A DNA stretch of 64,000 nt from NCBI GenBank assembly GCA_024690695.1, contig JAILOS010000116.1, positions 32,458 to 96,457 on the forward strand, written 5' to 3'. This document shows positions 51,001 through 58,821 of this stretch, one piece after another (within the stretch, counting starts at the first letter, position 1; each line of letters starts with the position of its first letter). The translations under genes and the position numbers were made by a program. Source of the DNA: Oscillospiraceae bacterium. Lineage in GTDB: Bacteria > Bacillota_A > Clostridia > Oscillospirales > Oscillospiraceae. The notes beneath the pieces were generated by a model, which worked only from the letters and a program-made list of their open reading frames with translations, did no database searches and was not told where the DNA came from.

Positions 51001-53445
51001 GTGATCAATTGTAAGCACAGCCCCGGCCAGGAAGCACAAATCCTGGCCTGCTGTAACAGTTCCTCCATCCGCTACCGTTACATCCAGGTTGTTTGTGATC
51101 GGAAGCACATATTTGCTGGAGTCCATACTATAACCAGCAACTGAAATTGTAAGAGAATTGATGGACACCACGCCGTGACATTCGATCAGCAGATGGTCTG
51201 TCGTCGGCAGATACCGCTTCGTAATATAGCCCGAGGAGATTCGGAACATACCGTCCGTTGCGGATCCCGAAGTAATAAATGTCGGAGAAGTAGTCTGTGT
51301 TCCAATAACTGAAACCGTAACGCACGAAAACAGCTTCTCCACCGCGCCTGCATAGATAGTCAAAGGCGCCTCAATGTTCTGAACAAAATACTGGTTGATC
51401 GGGAAAACCTTTTGGTCATTATTCAACATACCGGAGGTCGCAGAGCCGCCGCGCCAGTTACCAAGCTTGAAGCATTCGTATACGGTTGTCCCGGATTGCA
51501 TGATGACATTGCCGTCGCCGTTGATATAACCCCAGCAGTACAATTTGGCGCTTCCAGAAAAAGTCATGGAGCTCCCTGCCTGCATAACAACAAGTCCATG
51601 CGGTCCTGTTGACATACCATTTGCCTGATTAACCTGTGAGTCTACACTTACCGCACCAGCAACAGTGATATCCACGCCGCCTGGAACAGTCAGCGTCCGA
51701 TAATGAGAAATCGTCGCAGCAGCCACAGTCGCAGGAGACGTTGTATGAATCGTTGTGCTGGTACTGTACGGTACCACTAAAGTCACGCCGGATTTAACAT
51801 GGTAGCCCTTCTGGTTGCTGCCGGTCAAGGCAGTCCACGCGGTACGCGGATGTTCACCGCTGTACATCGTGTAGTTTGCTATCATATAGATGTTGCCGGA
51901 TGTTCCGTTGTTGGAGGCAAGCAGCGCATCCTCCAAGCGGTAATACTCATTCGTTCCGGAGCTGGTACCAATTCTTGCAACCTTCGCCAACCCGGCATCT
52001 GTTCCTGTGATGGTATAGGTCATTGTCTTGGTCACACCATCGCCAGCAGCCTTAAACGTCACCGTGACGCTATCAAAAGACGCGACAAGCGAAAATGTGT
52101 TGTTCGAAGCGGTGAGCGTACCGCTGGTATCAATGCCTGTGGTACTGCCCGTCACAGAATAACCAAGCGTTGCGCCGCTGACCGCGTTTGAAAAATCAGC
52201 CGAAAATGTAAATGTGGTGTCTGTACCATTCTGAAATGACGCACTGCCGCTATTCGTAAAATACGCGTCCAGCGTGGTTGAGCCCACTGTAACCGTAGGA
52301 AGATTTACCATTCTCTCCCACTTGGATGTTAGAGAAGCTGTTCCTTCAAAATCAAAGCGATAGAGCCCTTCCGACACAACAGAAACAGTACCTCCCTCCA
52401 CGCCGGTGAAGGAATACTCGCCGCTGTTTGGCGTAGCAGAAATAAAGAGGGGGATATGAACACCGGAGTATGACGTACCAACATCTACTCCAAAAATGTT
52501 TCTGACAGAAACCGACCCTTTTGTGCTGTCGTTCGATAGAGAGAAAGTACCGTTTGCCTTGGTAATAGGTCCGAGTTTAACACTGCTGGGAAAAGACAGG
52601 CAAAGAACGGTATCAAAATTTGTTTGTTCAGCTGACCATGTGTTGTGATAATAGGTGGTGGAGCCCAATGTCGTATTTGAAAGAGACCCACCTGTCTTCG
52701 TGCCTGTCCCAGTATCGCCCGAGTTGCTTGAATTGCTACTTGTTGTAACGTCTGGCTTGTAGCAATACCAGCCCAGATGGTCAATTGCAATAGAGTTCGA
52801 GTAATACCAGTCTGTGCTGCCAACCCTTGTAAAAGTCAGAGCTGTTGCCGGGGCGCCAGAATAGCTATTGGCTGCTGTGTAGGAGTCAATGAGAGCGTAT
52901 TTCACATTGCTGGGTGTTCCAGACGTGGAATACACATAGACCACGAAACTGCCTGTGGAGCCGGGCACCACACTGTAAATGCCTGTACCGGTTGTTGTAG
53001 CAACAGGGATCGTCACACTGCTGTCAACCGGAGAGGCTATAGTGCTGGTTGATACATTGCTACGAAACTGAGCCAAGGTATGAGCCGTCATGGCTGTCAC
53101 ATTTGAAGGAGCCGCGTGGTTGCCATAAGTGACCTTTCCAACGTACGCCGGCATCGCCCATGTGCCCGTGCCGCTATTAGATTGTGTACTATTGTTGTAG
53201 TAAGTTTTGTTTGTTGTGGTTCCAGATACTTTGCTGTAATTCGTTCCGCTAAAGGCGGCACTATCAAAAGCGTATACGTCGCCCCAGGAAAGTGCATCAG
53301 CAGAATAGCTGTACCCCGTATTAGAGGACGCTTTCGGGCTGGTCTGCGCCAAAGCAGCTGTACCAAAGAGATACAAGACCGTCAAGACAACAACCATAAT
53401 ACCGATCGTCGTCCTGCTCATATTCCCAATCTTAAATTTCTTCAT
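42100..53445 (-). CDS. giant secreted beta-helix and YDG-repeat surface protein
   Basis: 3781 residues. Signal peptide-like N-terminus (about 1-34, with VVVLTVLYLFGTAALA). Two right-handed beta-helix-like regions, about 495-950 and 1150-2160, have repeated short strands (IGTI, ITTIDNCTI, LTVSSG). Next come an InlB-type repeat near 2186-2266 (TVTFDMQGHG, FDGWYTE, LYAKWK), an MBG-like domain, ten YDG domains of about 88 residues (2346-3220; TITGLxASDKxYDGTT, GYSLSGADAGNY), one YGDAP-type MBG domain and a second related unit (3229-3390), another InlB-like unit and a unique tail. No LPXTG or transmembrane end is seen. Start has GAGGT seven bases upstream. Probably a very large adhesin or matrix protein. 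Confidence 0.9.
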   Translation of the reverse strand: MKKFKIGNMSRTTIGIMVVVLTVLYLFGTAALAQTSPKASSNTGYSYSADALSWGDVYAFDSAAFSGTNYSKVSGTTTNKTYYNNSTQSNSGTGTWAMPAYVGKVTYGNHAAPSNVTAMTAHTLAQFRSNVSTSTIASPVDSSVTIPVATTTGTGIYSVVPGSTGSFVVYVYSTSGTPSNVKYALIDSYTAANSYSGAPATALTFTRVGSTDWYYSNSIAIDHLGWYCYKPDVTTSSNSSNSGDTGTGTKTGGSLSNTTLGSTTYYHNTWSAEQTNFDTVLCLSFPSSVKLGPITKANGTFSLSNDSTKGSVSVRNIFGVDVGTSYSGVHIPLFISATPNSGEYSFTGVEGGTVSVVSEGLYRFDFEGTASLTSKWERMVNLPTVTVGSTTLDAYFTNSGSASFQNGTDTTFTFSADFSNAVSGATLGYSVTGSTTGIDTSGTLTASNNTFSLVASFDSVTVTFKAAGDGVTKTMTYTITGTDAGLAKVARIGTSSGTNEYYRLEDALLASNNGTSGNIYMIANYTMYSGEHPRTAWTALTGSNQKGYHVKSGVTLVVPYSTSTTIHTTSPATVAAATISHYRTLTVPGGVDITVAGAVSVDSQVNQANGMSTGPHGLVVMQAGSSMTFSGSAKLYCWGYINGDGNVIMQSGTTVYECFKLGNWRGGSATSGMLNNDQKVFPINQYFVQNIEAPLTIYAGAVEKLFSCVTVSVIGTQTTSPTFITSGSATDGMFRISSGYITKRYLPTTDHLLIECHGVVSINSLTISVAGYSMDSSKYVLPITNNLDVTVADGGTVTAGQDLCFLAGAVLTIDHGGTFVIPSGKNVYVYDLTEWNSGNYATSTATMVVVGYSTANGTTTMRTKNNLGDATINVNGTLQVDGKLYTTESGAKIYSSEGHADSNNGRIVFNSTAATSPVTTYQATQSDTNISYPPITCNNAWLQNGDGTYSQTVSTGTSTFYYDKAGEHWYRYLVEYQYKGNTVGKGFYCENNETLVYDASWLGTLTSATCETATVTPDTVNKKVSVTSVVADSVVTLLGDAYAYKPVFVLNETQYAAYRSYTGNTLTATRTINGATYYVLKAASSPIEVGTTHAAPTDEQMGITAEHHNGIVWNMSGVSATSGDPYMGVVPAGATPNEEVYIYGFYTGFVAYNSFTDEYYTTLAEAMSFVPQSGTTTVTMLANCGTFETESRTALFTTYPAANVTLNLNGFTAWGRINNQGNMTLELNGGTLDYHTGATAAASTYRTQAAVINSGTLTVQDSVGGGKITTDIASENGTTNHAATIRNNGGTVSISNVNLEMTQMYNANNAVVMNYNGGTMTMTDLTLSSGYGYCVFNYGGTISSISNVTMTGSYGINNRNLRGSNAISAGYNISKVGTIEVVENSNIEVGQYAIYNGGRITTLSNSTFKAHPDSAQVDTLGNGTTARHGNTQCYTVFNSANWWFDTNVWKRVDTTAYPYTRTETYKEEEDYRPTINTITNCTIIAENTSTSADHGCALYNSGGVIGTISGGVIQTKKHENNGENIASNYALRNTAGGIIKSITGNVTISATGNSAVYNDGQFTTQTINKYSDKIAGIQIHNNTTYGQPSEITSITASGTISAGSTYGIMNSGYIGTINSTGLMVQARYSGILNSGSGAVQSYEYERKYTNETDATTEYERVETYVRNLETGGYIGTINGIILQNTGSKGYFAMQNQGHIGTISNVTVGLASTATAYATADYPLFLNGDSRQTNYTLTRVTNYSAPNLTVSSGIVTRYDYEYNYGEATIDLIDNVSVISSGAYAFENRGKITMLKDSTITGSQYSLVNYWYGSYDTIKVEHLYSGTSLFATTKTWQNTTNSNKDYGDQAYYYTRIPAEITTIDNCTITTPANTYALKNGGHIGTIKNSTITAGTTTAKAMAIYNGEARVRSYSINLDDWITVIANGGGSNKIYFGMNGESKVVTYDYDMPEIDLIGEGNTISATTTVIENHGVIHEINSGDGELTTITGSSSKGSTIYNVTAVLESRTTTTPYTAAASTPGNGTAGTAANDDTYHSGAQIGTIKNVFINANGYGILNGSAAAGYLPTIGEIGEGTEIYAHCTSAGYHAIYNQANAKITEISGGVYTTTTATTNAYKNNNTAAGYATLISGGDFKGMAVGRGNAIFEPDNTSRQTYITGKNLSKNPHNVNFNNGTTVESGSGYYYLAEAFTVTFDMQGHGTAPADQTVETDQKATEPTAPTAEGYRFDGWYTEDTFTTLFDFDTPITADNTDPVTKTLTLYAKWKTDITGATVTVSGTYTYTGSAITPDVANISVVVNDTTLTNGTDYNFTVTNNINAGNNTATVTVTGTGNYGGTATGTFTIAPKAVTVSGITASNKIYDGTTTATLDITHASFTGIVSGDTLTISSANGTFINKNVGIGKKVNIGGLTLGGASAGNYVLADSGSQTETTANITAKSVTITGLSASNKIYDGTVTASLTGTATLEGVITGDTVTLDGTPTASFSDQNVGTGKSVTVSGYGLSGADADNYSLTQPTGLTANITARAVTVSGITASEKTYDGTTTATLDTTHVSFAGIVSDDTLTVTATGTFNDKNVGTGKTVTISGLTLGGASAGNYELAATGQQVSTTAIITTKAVTITGLGAEDKAYDGTANASVTGTAVVNGKVDGDAVTVTAGTASFDNENVGTGKTVSFTGYSLSGADAGNYSLSDQPASVTASITAKALTITGLGAENKSYDGTANATVTGTASLEGVLDGETVTVAAGSARFDNKNVGEGKTVTFTGYSLSGADASNYTLAAQPASTTASITPKAVTITGLSASNKEYDGTTAATAAGTATIDGKVAGDTVTVTAGTASFADKTVGENKTVTFAGYGLSGADAGNYTLSSQPASTTASITPKSITITGLSASDKEYDGTTVVIVSGTAELVGVLDGESVELNVASATASFADKNVGTDKPVTFTGYDLSGADAGNYVLSAQPASVTANITPKSVTITGLGASDKTYDGTTTATVTGTATVDGKLDGDTVTVTAGSASFDNKNVGTGKTVTFTGYSLSGADAGNYTLSAQPASTTANITAKSVTITGLGAEDKVYDGNTNATVTGAATIDGKVDGDDLSVTAGSASFDNKNIGTGKTVTFSGYSLSGADAGNYTLSAQPASVTASITAKALTITGLGASDKTYDGTANATVTGTATLNGIVGEEDVSFTSGSANFADADVGTGKTVTFMGYSLSGADAGNYSLTQPASVTADITKASLTVTAKPNTITYGDAPTNDGVTYSGFVTGEDESVLGGTLEYAYSYEQFGDVDDYTITPSGLTSSNYEISFVAGTLTVEQKTLTITWSTDPIYYDSTEQAPTASVSGMVNNDEIGVTVGGAASAVGDHTATATLTGAKAGNYMPDPNTCDFTIIQTYTVIWKNGETTLKTDEYVHPGVTPEYTGTTTPTQDGSGIISYLHSGWKTADGAEIAPAAADVTYIAQFDTIYSIKLDYTTQVEENGTTTTIKDYTNTGVTIKYNDGKVEVSEPSIRYYNLNYWTINNSGSYDTDGLASTLKTMVESGDLDSTTTVKAFFLRQSVQVKIYSITNGGKLTDQHYEFTAYAGRSFYVNSSATVDGVPFSYWKIGPASEYPDGFAGIAQVPERKTSYFVGENPTENNPTGEIMAIAYFTGTGQEETIDHPKVTLADSWIEGSGESCRVGMTVSIVAPPDVKDFTVLTVGFGYVNDDDELTAHHFTEAQLSDWAEKGWTSGTFTRRYTLDPKLYTYGYVIYQLGDGETYKVFVTTTDQCRVKDGESPSTYIYDTWVRPEN
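43760..46410 (-). repeat. ten tandem YDG-domain coding repeats, period about 264 bp
   Basis: Ten units of roughly 258-275 bases, each coding one YDG domain, with long stretches of shared bases. The period is set by the recurring K-x-YDG codons at about 46370, 46095, 45835, 45560, 45295, 45035, 44770, 44500, 44235 and 43975. The high identity points to duplication and makes copy-number change by recombination plausible. Confidence 0.88.
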
Positions 53446-53455
53446 TTCTACTACC

Positions 53456-54298
53456 TCACAACAGATGGAATAGATAGCCGATGCCGCAGAAAAGGGCAGT
53501 ATATACTACAATGTGACTGACATATATAATACCACTGTACCGCCCCAGCCATTGAAGCGGACGTGTAAATTTCTCAGCTTTGGGAAATGGCAGCAGCGTC
53601 TTTTTTTCTTTGTAGTACTTTCGTCCGAGGACAACGCCGATAAGAAACCATCCCAGCATAGGGAAAACCGGCCAAAAATCGCTTGACTGATCACCAATCT
53701 GCGGTACGCCAAAAATATAGAAAATTGGCAGTCTAGTCGGCTGAACTCCAATATAGCGGAGATAATACCCTATGACGAAAATCGGAATCACACTTAGCAG
53801 CAGCCATTTACTTTTCAGCTTTTCAAACACAAATACATAAAGAAATTGGCAAAAAGCATAACAGAACAAGACGCCAAAACGAATAAACCTGCTCGGATCA
53901 CCCGTCCAAATTGCCAAACCTTTTGTAAATAGCGCTATACATCCTCCTGCACAGAAAACAACCAGCGCCCGTTTGAGATTGTTCCGGCTGAACATACAGG
54001 AAATACCGGAAATAATAAAGAAAACATCTACTCCGCCATATAAGTAACAGTGAATAAAATTCTCACTTAGTATTCCGATGCTCCATCCCGTTGTCTCGTT
54101 CCATCTGAACCAAAAATGAAGAGGGTCATAATATCGAACAAATGCAACCGCATCAACGTTTTGAAATAATCCAGAAACATAAAATGCTTCAACGCAACGA
54201 GATAGATGGTAATCCAAAACGCAGAAAATCATCCATCCCCGAAGGGCATCTATTTCCCATACTCGGTTTTGAATTGATTCTCCTTGTCTTTCTCTCAC
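53456..54298 (-). CDS. HGSNAT-like (DUF1624) membrane acyltransferase
   Basis: 280 residues with 7-8 transmembrane helices. RVWEIDALRGWMIFCVLDYH near residues 12-31 is the R-x-x-x-x-D-x-x-R-G start of heparan-alpha-glucosaminide N-acetyltransferase-like proteins. Such enzymes move an acetyl group across the membrane to an amino sugar. The gene ends 10 bp before the giant surface-protein gene and overlaps the ligase gene upstream by four bases. AT-rich codon use sets it apart from the GC-rich surface-protein genes to its left. Confidence 0.78.
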   Translation of the reverse strand: MRERQGESIQNRVWEIDALRGWMIFCVLDYHLSRCVEAFYVSGLFQNVDAVAFVRYYDPLHFWFRWNETTGWSIGILSENFIHCYLYGGVDVFFIISGISCMFSRNNLKRALVVFCAGGCIALFTKGLAIWTGDPSRFIRFGVLFCYAFCQFLYVFVFEKLKSKWLLLSVIPIFVIGYYLRYIGVQPTRLPIFYIFGVPQIGDQSSDFWPVFPMLGWFLIGVVLGRKYYKEKKTLLPFPKAEKFTRPLQWLGRYSGIIYVSHIVVYTALFCGIGYLFHLL

Positions 54299-55788
54299 AA
54301 CATGGCCTCTAAAGTCTTTCTATCAATTTTTTCTACAGCGTTTCGTGGAATTGAAGTGATAAACCTAATGATTTGCGGAGTCGCGTAGCGAGGAAGCCTT
54401 TCCGCCCAACTCTGCCTTATTTTTTTCTCTGCTAAACTTGATTCGTCATCTTTACTCATTACAACAAACGCTACGATTTGTTTCTCTTCAGTTCCAATAA
54501 CACAAACATCATCTACGCCCTCAACTTCTCGGGTGATATCTTCTATTTCTTCCGGATAGATGTTATACCCGTTTCTTACAATGACATTTTTTATCCTTCT
54601 TATGAACCTGACTCTTCCAGATTGCTCAATCCTTCCGTAGTCTCCCGAGCAAAACCATTTATTCCCATCGTTATCGCATAGAAATGGCGTCTTGCTTTCG
54701 TTTAGATAGCCCAGCATCATGGTGTCACTCAAAAGAAGCAGTTCTCCTTCCCCCTCGGCCAGGATCTGCCTATCGTTTGTTAGGACAGCAAATCGGCAGC
54801 CGGGAAACGGTATCATTCCAATTGGTTCAGAATCAAAACGAGTTTCCGAACAGCCTGCGGATACATTCTCTGTCATACCATACCCTTCAAGCAAGGTTAC
54901 ACCAGCAGTCCTGACGTAAGCACGCTTCAGCTCTTGAGGAACTCCTTCTCCTGCCACAACACAAACGCGGAAATGTATTTGGCAAAAGTCCACCTTCTGT
55001 AATAGTGTCTCAAAGATTTTTGGTACTCCGCTTACATAAGTGACCTTTCGAGCAGTTATTAACGAAACCGCTTGATCGATATCCCATTTAATCATCGGCA
55101 CTAATTCTGCCCCGCTTGATAGCGTCAAGTGCATATTTGCAGCAAACCCTGCACAGTGAAATAATGGGAAAATACCAATTAGTACTTCATTTCTCAGGTC
55201 ATCTATCTCATAAAACTCTTTAATCTTTTTTACCTCACGGTTTAAAGCCGCATGGCAATGCATAACCGTTTTAGGCCGTCCTGTAGTCCCGCTCGAAGAA
55301 AAGAATACAGCGCAGGAGTTCGCCAAAGAACTCTGATCGGGGAATATAGCTTTATTTACCTCTTCCCGCAACAGTTCTGAAAATCCGTCCTCCTCCATCG
55401 TCATGTATGCTACAGGATTTACATGGATCGTAATACCTTTTAATGCATAACTATCCAACAAATAAGTAAAAAGGACTTTACTGTTCGTAATAGCAATACT
55501 GTCCATCAGCGAAGCAGACGGAATCTGAGGATGCACCATACTGCATATTCCACCTAGCTTTGCAACAGCATAGATGGCCATAACCGCCTGCGGGCAGTTG
55601 GGGAGATGGATAGTAACAACCGTACCTTCCCGGACACCGAGCGCATACAAGTGATCTGCCAGGTTGTCAATTTTCTCAAACAACTCGCTGTAAGTGATAG
55701 GCTGGCCGTAAAACCAAATGGCTATTTTTTGTGGGTCAATCATGGCGCCAGCTTTCGCATATTCATAAATACTTGTTTCTGTTGTCAC
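54295..55788 (-). CDS. AMP-dependent acyl-CoA synthetase/ligase-family protein
   Basis: About 497 residues. The AMP-binding P-loop FFSSSGTTGRPK, the YGMTE motif and the C-terminal SGDYGRIEQSG and RNGYNIYPEEIE with a final Lys-containing PRNAVEKIDRK give a complete ANL enzyme. It would activate a carboxylic acid as acyl-AMP and then form a CoA or carrier thioester. A GTG start at 55788 preceded by GGGGTGA is chosen over an upstream in-frame ATG that overlaps the protease gene. No carrier protein is nearby, so an acyl-CoA made for the neighbouring acyltransferase is one possibility. Confidence 0.88.
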   Translation of the reverse strand: MTTETSIYEYAKAGAMIDPQKIAIWFYGQPITYSELFEKIDNLADHLYALGVREGTVVTIHLPNCPQAVMAIYAVAKLGGICSMVHPQIPSASLMDSIAITNSKVLFTYLLDSYALKGITIHVNPVAYMTMEEDGFSELLREEVNKAIFPDQSSLANSCAVFFSSSGTTGRPKTVMHCHAALNREVKKIKEFYEIDDLRNEVLIGIFPLFHCAGFAANMHLTLSSGAELVPMIKWDIDQAVSLITARKVTYVSGVPKIFETLLQKVDFCQIHFRVCVVAGEGVPQELKRAYVRTAGVTLLEGYGMTENVSAGCSETRFDSEPIGMIPFPGCRFAVLTNDRQILAEGEGELLLLSDTMMLGYLNESKTPFLCDNDGNKWFCSGDYGRIEQSGRVRFIRRIKNVIVRNGYNIYPEEIEDITREVEGVDDVCVIGTEEKQIVAFVVMSKDDESSLAEKKIRQSWAERLPRYATPQIIRFITSIPRNAVEKIDRKTLEAML

Positions 55789-55792
55789 GAAA

Positions 55793-56452
55793 TCACCCCG
55801 CAAGGCAAAACATAAAAGATAACAGGTCCCAAATAGCATGAATTGACATATTTAATGCAATATTACGCCACTTATAATACATCCAGCAAAAAGCTACGCT
55901 CATAGAAAAGATCAGCGCGCCACGAAGTGAGAACAGGCAAATAAAGCTTTGTCCCAGAAGCACTTCTGGATAGTGAAAAAGTGTAAACATCACTCCATTG
56001 ATCAGCGCCGCCGGCCAAAAGCCAACCAGTCTTTCGTGAAGAGCAAAATAATATCCTCGAAACACAAACTCTTCAATAATACCCGCACCTAGCGATGAAG
56101 CGATAAAAAACCACTGAAAGAACACATGTGTATACTGTAATCCGTTTATAATCCTAATTGAATGAAGGATTGCAACAACCGAACATGAGAGTATAACAAA
56201 AGCCAATGAAGGAAAAGGTTTCTCACGGAGTTTTTTTAAGTGAGAAACCTTCTCCCCTCCTAATTTAACAGCAAGAACAATCGGACATACCCAAAAAAGC
56301 GCTTTCAATGCTGTTGCATCCAGAATAGCAAACCATTCTGTTTCTGGAACAATTCTATCGACAAGTCGTCGAAAAAATGCCCACAGGATAAGCTGAAAAA
56401 GATATAATCCTATTGAAAACCAAAACCGTGGCTGATTACTCTCTTTTTTCAC
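55793..56452 (-). CDS. CPBP-family intramembrane metalloprotease
   Basis: 219 residues, about seven transmembrane helices. The three CPBP/Abi motifs are complete: EEFVFRG (E127, E128, R132), H160 in FTLFHY and H205 in HAIWD. These enzymes cleave or mature membrane or secreted peptides, and many bacteriocin and RiPP loci carry one. The start is a GTG at 56452 with no clear ribosome site. The following ligase gene is tightly coupled. Confidence 0.85.
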   Translation of the reverse strand: MKKESNQPRFWFSIGLYLFQLILWAFFRRLVDRIVPETEWFAILDATALKALFWVCPIVLAVKLGGEKVSHLKKLREKPFPSLAFVILSCSVVAILHSIRIINGLQYTHVFFQWFFIASSLGAGIIEEFVFRGYYFALHERLVGFWPAALINGVMFTLFHYPEVLLGQSFICLFSLRGALIFSMSVAFCWMYYKWRNIALNMSIHAIWDLLSFMFCLAG

Positions 56453-56607
56453 AGGTATAATATTCTTCGAACAGAAACCATAGAATCTGCGCTTAAAGCA
56501 ACTCCTCTGGTCAAGTAATAATCTACCGTTTCAACCTCAGCCAACCTAAGAATCCTTGCCAAGATATACCGGCACTGCTTCTATTGATTGCTTTTTCCTG
56601 TTTCCCG

Positions 56608-58746
56608 TCAACTATTTCCCTGAATGAAGTCTGTATATTTCATTGCATCAAGCGTTGCAGAGGTTGCAAATTGCAGATTCAGCGCGCCCTGCAGTGAAAC
56701 AGCTCCCGTAGACGAAAGCATAGAAGAGTTAACAATATCACCGTTCAAAAATACAATTGCTGTTACATAATAGGTCGTATCAGCTTGCATATTGAGGATT
56801 CTATCTACTTGCGCTCCCTTGGTAATAATACCGTTCGTTATGCTGGCCGAATAGAGCACAAGGGGAGCAGTATACTTTCCGTCCGCCGTTGTTACCTGGT
56901 TTGGATCAACTGTAGCAAGCGCATAAATAGTACCCTCTTTAGTATCCATAAAGACGACGTATATTCCCTCCATCAGCGCTGCCACATTCACAATATCAGC
57001 AGCAGCCGTGAAGGTCATGGTACTACCGGCTCCCATAATGCTGCCATAGCCAAGTCCACCATTGATATCCTCCTGGGTGTAGCCGCTTGCACGGTCAGCG
57101 GCTACTTGCTGAAGCTTCAAATTGCCTGCTTCACTGGATTTGAAGGCTAAATCAAGGCTGTAACCATAAGCTGTTTTCTTAGCTGTAACAGTGTTTGTAA
57201 TAACAATATCGCCTGTAACGGTTGCCGTCGAGGCGACGTTGTAAACGACAGCCAATGCGCCAATATTTGTCGAGGGATCATAGCCATTTTCGCTGGTACT
57301 GCCGGTAGCCTTCATAGGCATTGAGTAGTTCCCGGCAAGAGGCGCAATCATATTATCATAAAAGAACGCATATGTGCCTTCTCCAGCGGCAGTATCGTAT
57401 ATCGTTTCGGTATCCGCATATTTTGCCTCATTTTTGATTTCAGAATAATCAACATAAGCATTCAAGTCTGCCTGATAGTCTCCAACGATAGTCGCCATTC
57501 CCGGAAAGACCTTAATGTTGCCAGAATTCAGCCAAAGCTTCATCTCAGAGGTATGCTCAGCAGACCCAGCCATCTCAGCTAAGCCCTGAAAAGCAGCCGC
57601 GCCGCTGTATCCGCCAATACTGATAGACGAAAAATCAAACAGCAAGACGGCCGCGCTAATGACCTGGGTGTTCTCTCCGTCCACATAATCCATGGCATCA
57701 CTTAATTTATTGCGTATATTGTTGATCGCATTAACAGCATCTGTGATTTCCTGATACCCATTTTCCTGAGCAATCAAAGCCATGCCGTCTGTCGTCATCT
57801 CAGATAAGCCAGCCAGCACTAAGCCAAGAGCCGCATTGCCTTCTTCTGTATCTGGATAATGCAAGGTGTCTGCTGCGCAGCGCGCTACAACAGCATACCG
57901 CAGGCTGTCCAACGCATCACCTGTAATATCATAGAGTCCTTCAACAATCTGCCCGATGGCTACTTTTGTATCCGAAGACAACGCGTCAATTCCAAGAGGA
58001 TAAACAGAATCACCGCCATAGTAGAACCACATTTCGTTTAACAAGCGAAACATATCCCTGGAATGGTCCTCCATGAGGTCAACGACATCATCTCTTATGC
58101 TCTCTCTCGAGGAATAGACATAGCCAGACATTGTATCCACTATTTCCTGCCGGTTATAGTGGATCGTGTTTTCTTCATCCGCGCTCTCTCCATCATTGAA
58201 GAAGCCCAGTAGATGAACGCCATAATTTGTATCAAGCCCATAGGTCTCCGTTTGCGGATTATAAGACGCCTTTTGAACTCCTCTCATAGTCGTAATTCGT
58301 CCGTCAGTACCAAATGAGGGAACAAGCAACGGAGAATCAACAAGGACTGTATTTTCCAAGCCTGTGCTAAGATTTAGGCGGGACGGATACAGGGTCATGT
58401 TCTCGAGACCGTAGATCGAGCCGAGCTCGACAATATTGCCCCAATATGTATTGGCAATACTGACTGTTTGCGTCGATGTAACGATAGAAGATCCTTTCAC
58501 CATTTGGTTTGGCTCACCGGGCTGAGTAATACCATCTACCGTTGTCGTGCCGGCAAGCGCGATTTCGAGGTAGCCGTTCGCGCCGGCAGTCGTCTTGATT
58601 TCCTTCACCTCAGGCTTCGTCGCAAGCACGAACCACGCGTAGGTGGACATGCTCATCATCAAAGCCGCGACGAGCAGAAGCGCAATGGCGCTGACCAGCT
58701 TGGTCTTCGTCGCCTTCTGCATCTCAAGGACTTTCGCGATTTCCAT
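56608..58746 (-). CDS. TasA/camelysin-like exported protein, large form
   Basis: About 712 residues. Its N-terminus has a long signal segment and STYAWFVLATKPEVKEI, the -YAWF pattern that SipW-type peptidases process; GANGYLEIAL follows. The body is rich in Ser, Thr, Asp and Tyr with few charged clusters, and the C-terminal part (AALMEGIYVVFMDTKEG, DTTYYVTAIVFLNGD) is beta-rich. Much larger than TasA, so it may be a fimbrial or matrix fibre subunit. ATG at 58746 with AAGGAG nine bases upstream. It is separated by 75 bp from the next upstream gene and by 155 bp from the protease gene. Confidence 0.72.
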   Translation of the reverse strand: MEIAKVLEMQKATKTKLVSAIALLLVAALMMSMSTYAWFVLATKPEVKEIKTTAGANGYLEIALAGTTTVDGITQPGEPNQMVKGSSIVTSTQTVSIANTYWGNIVELGSIYGLENMTLYPSRLNLSTGLENTVLVDSPLLVPSFGTDGRITTMRGVQKASYNPQTETYGLDTNYGVHLLGFFNDGESADEENTIHYNRQEIVDTMSGYVYSSRESIRDDVVDLMEDHSRDMFRLLNEMWFYYGGDSVYPLGIDALSSDTKVAIGQIVEGLYDITGDALDSLRYAVVARCAADTLHYPDTEEGNAALGLVLAGLSEMTTDGMALIAQENGYQEITDAVNAINNIRNKLSDAMDYVDGENTQVISAAVLLFDFSSISIGGYSGAAAFQGLAEMAGSAEHTSEMKLWLNSGNIKVFPGMATIVGDYQADLNAYVDYSEIKNEAKYADTETIYDTAAGEGTYAFFYDNMIAPLAGNYSMPMKATGSTSENGYDPSTNIGALAVVYNVASTATVTGDIVITNTVTAKKTAYGYSLDLAFKSSEAGNLKLQQVAADRASGYTQEDINGGLGYGSIMGAGSTMTFTAAADIVNVAALMEGIYVVFMDTKEGTIYALATVDPNQVTTADGKYTAPLVLYSASITNGIITKGAQVDRILNMQADTTYYVTAIVFLNGDIVNSSMLSSTGAVSLQGALNLQFATSATLDAMKYTDFIQGNS

Positions 58747-58821
58747 TCTCAACACTCCTTACGAAAACTATGTATGACGTGTTTCTTCTTTCCTGCTGTC
58801 AGTATTACAAGCGGTTCTCCG

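Noticed and set aside
56449..56482. Ten-codon upstream ORF (MVSVRRILYL) overlapping the start of the CPBP protease gene
   Set aside because: No ribosome site at a proper distance; the CTGTGA overlap is noticeable but could be chance.
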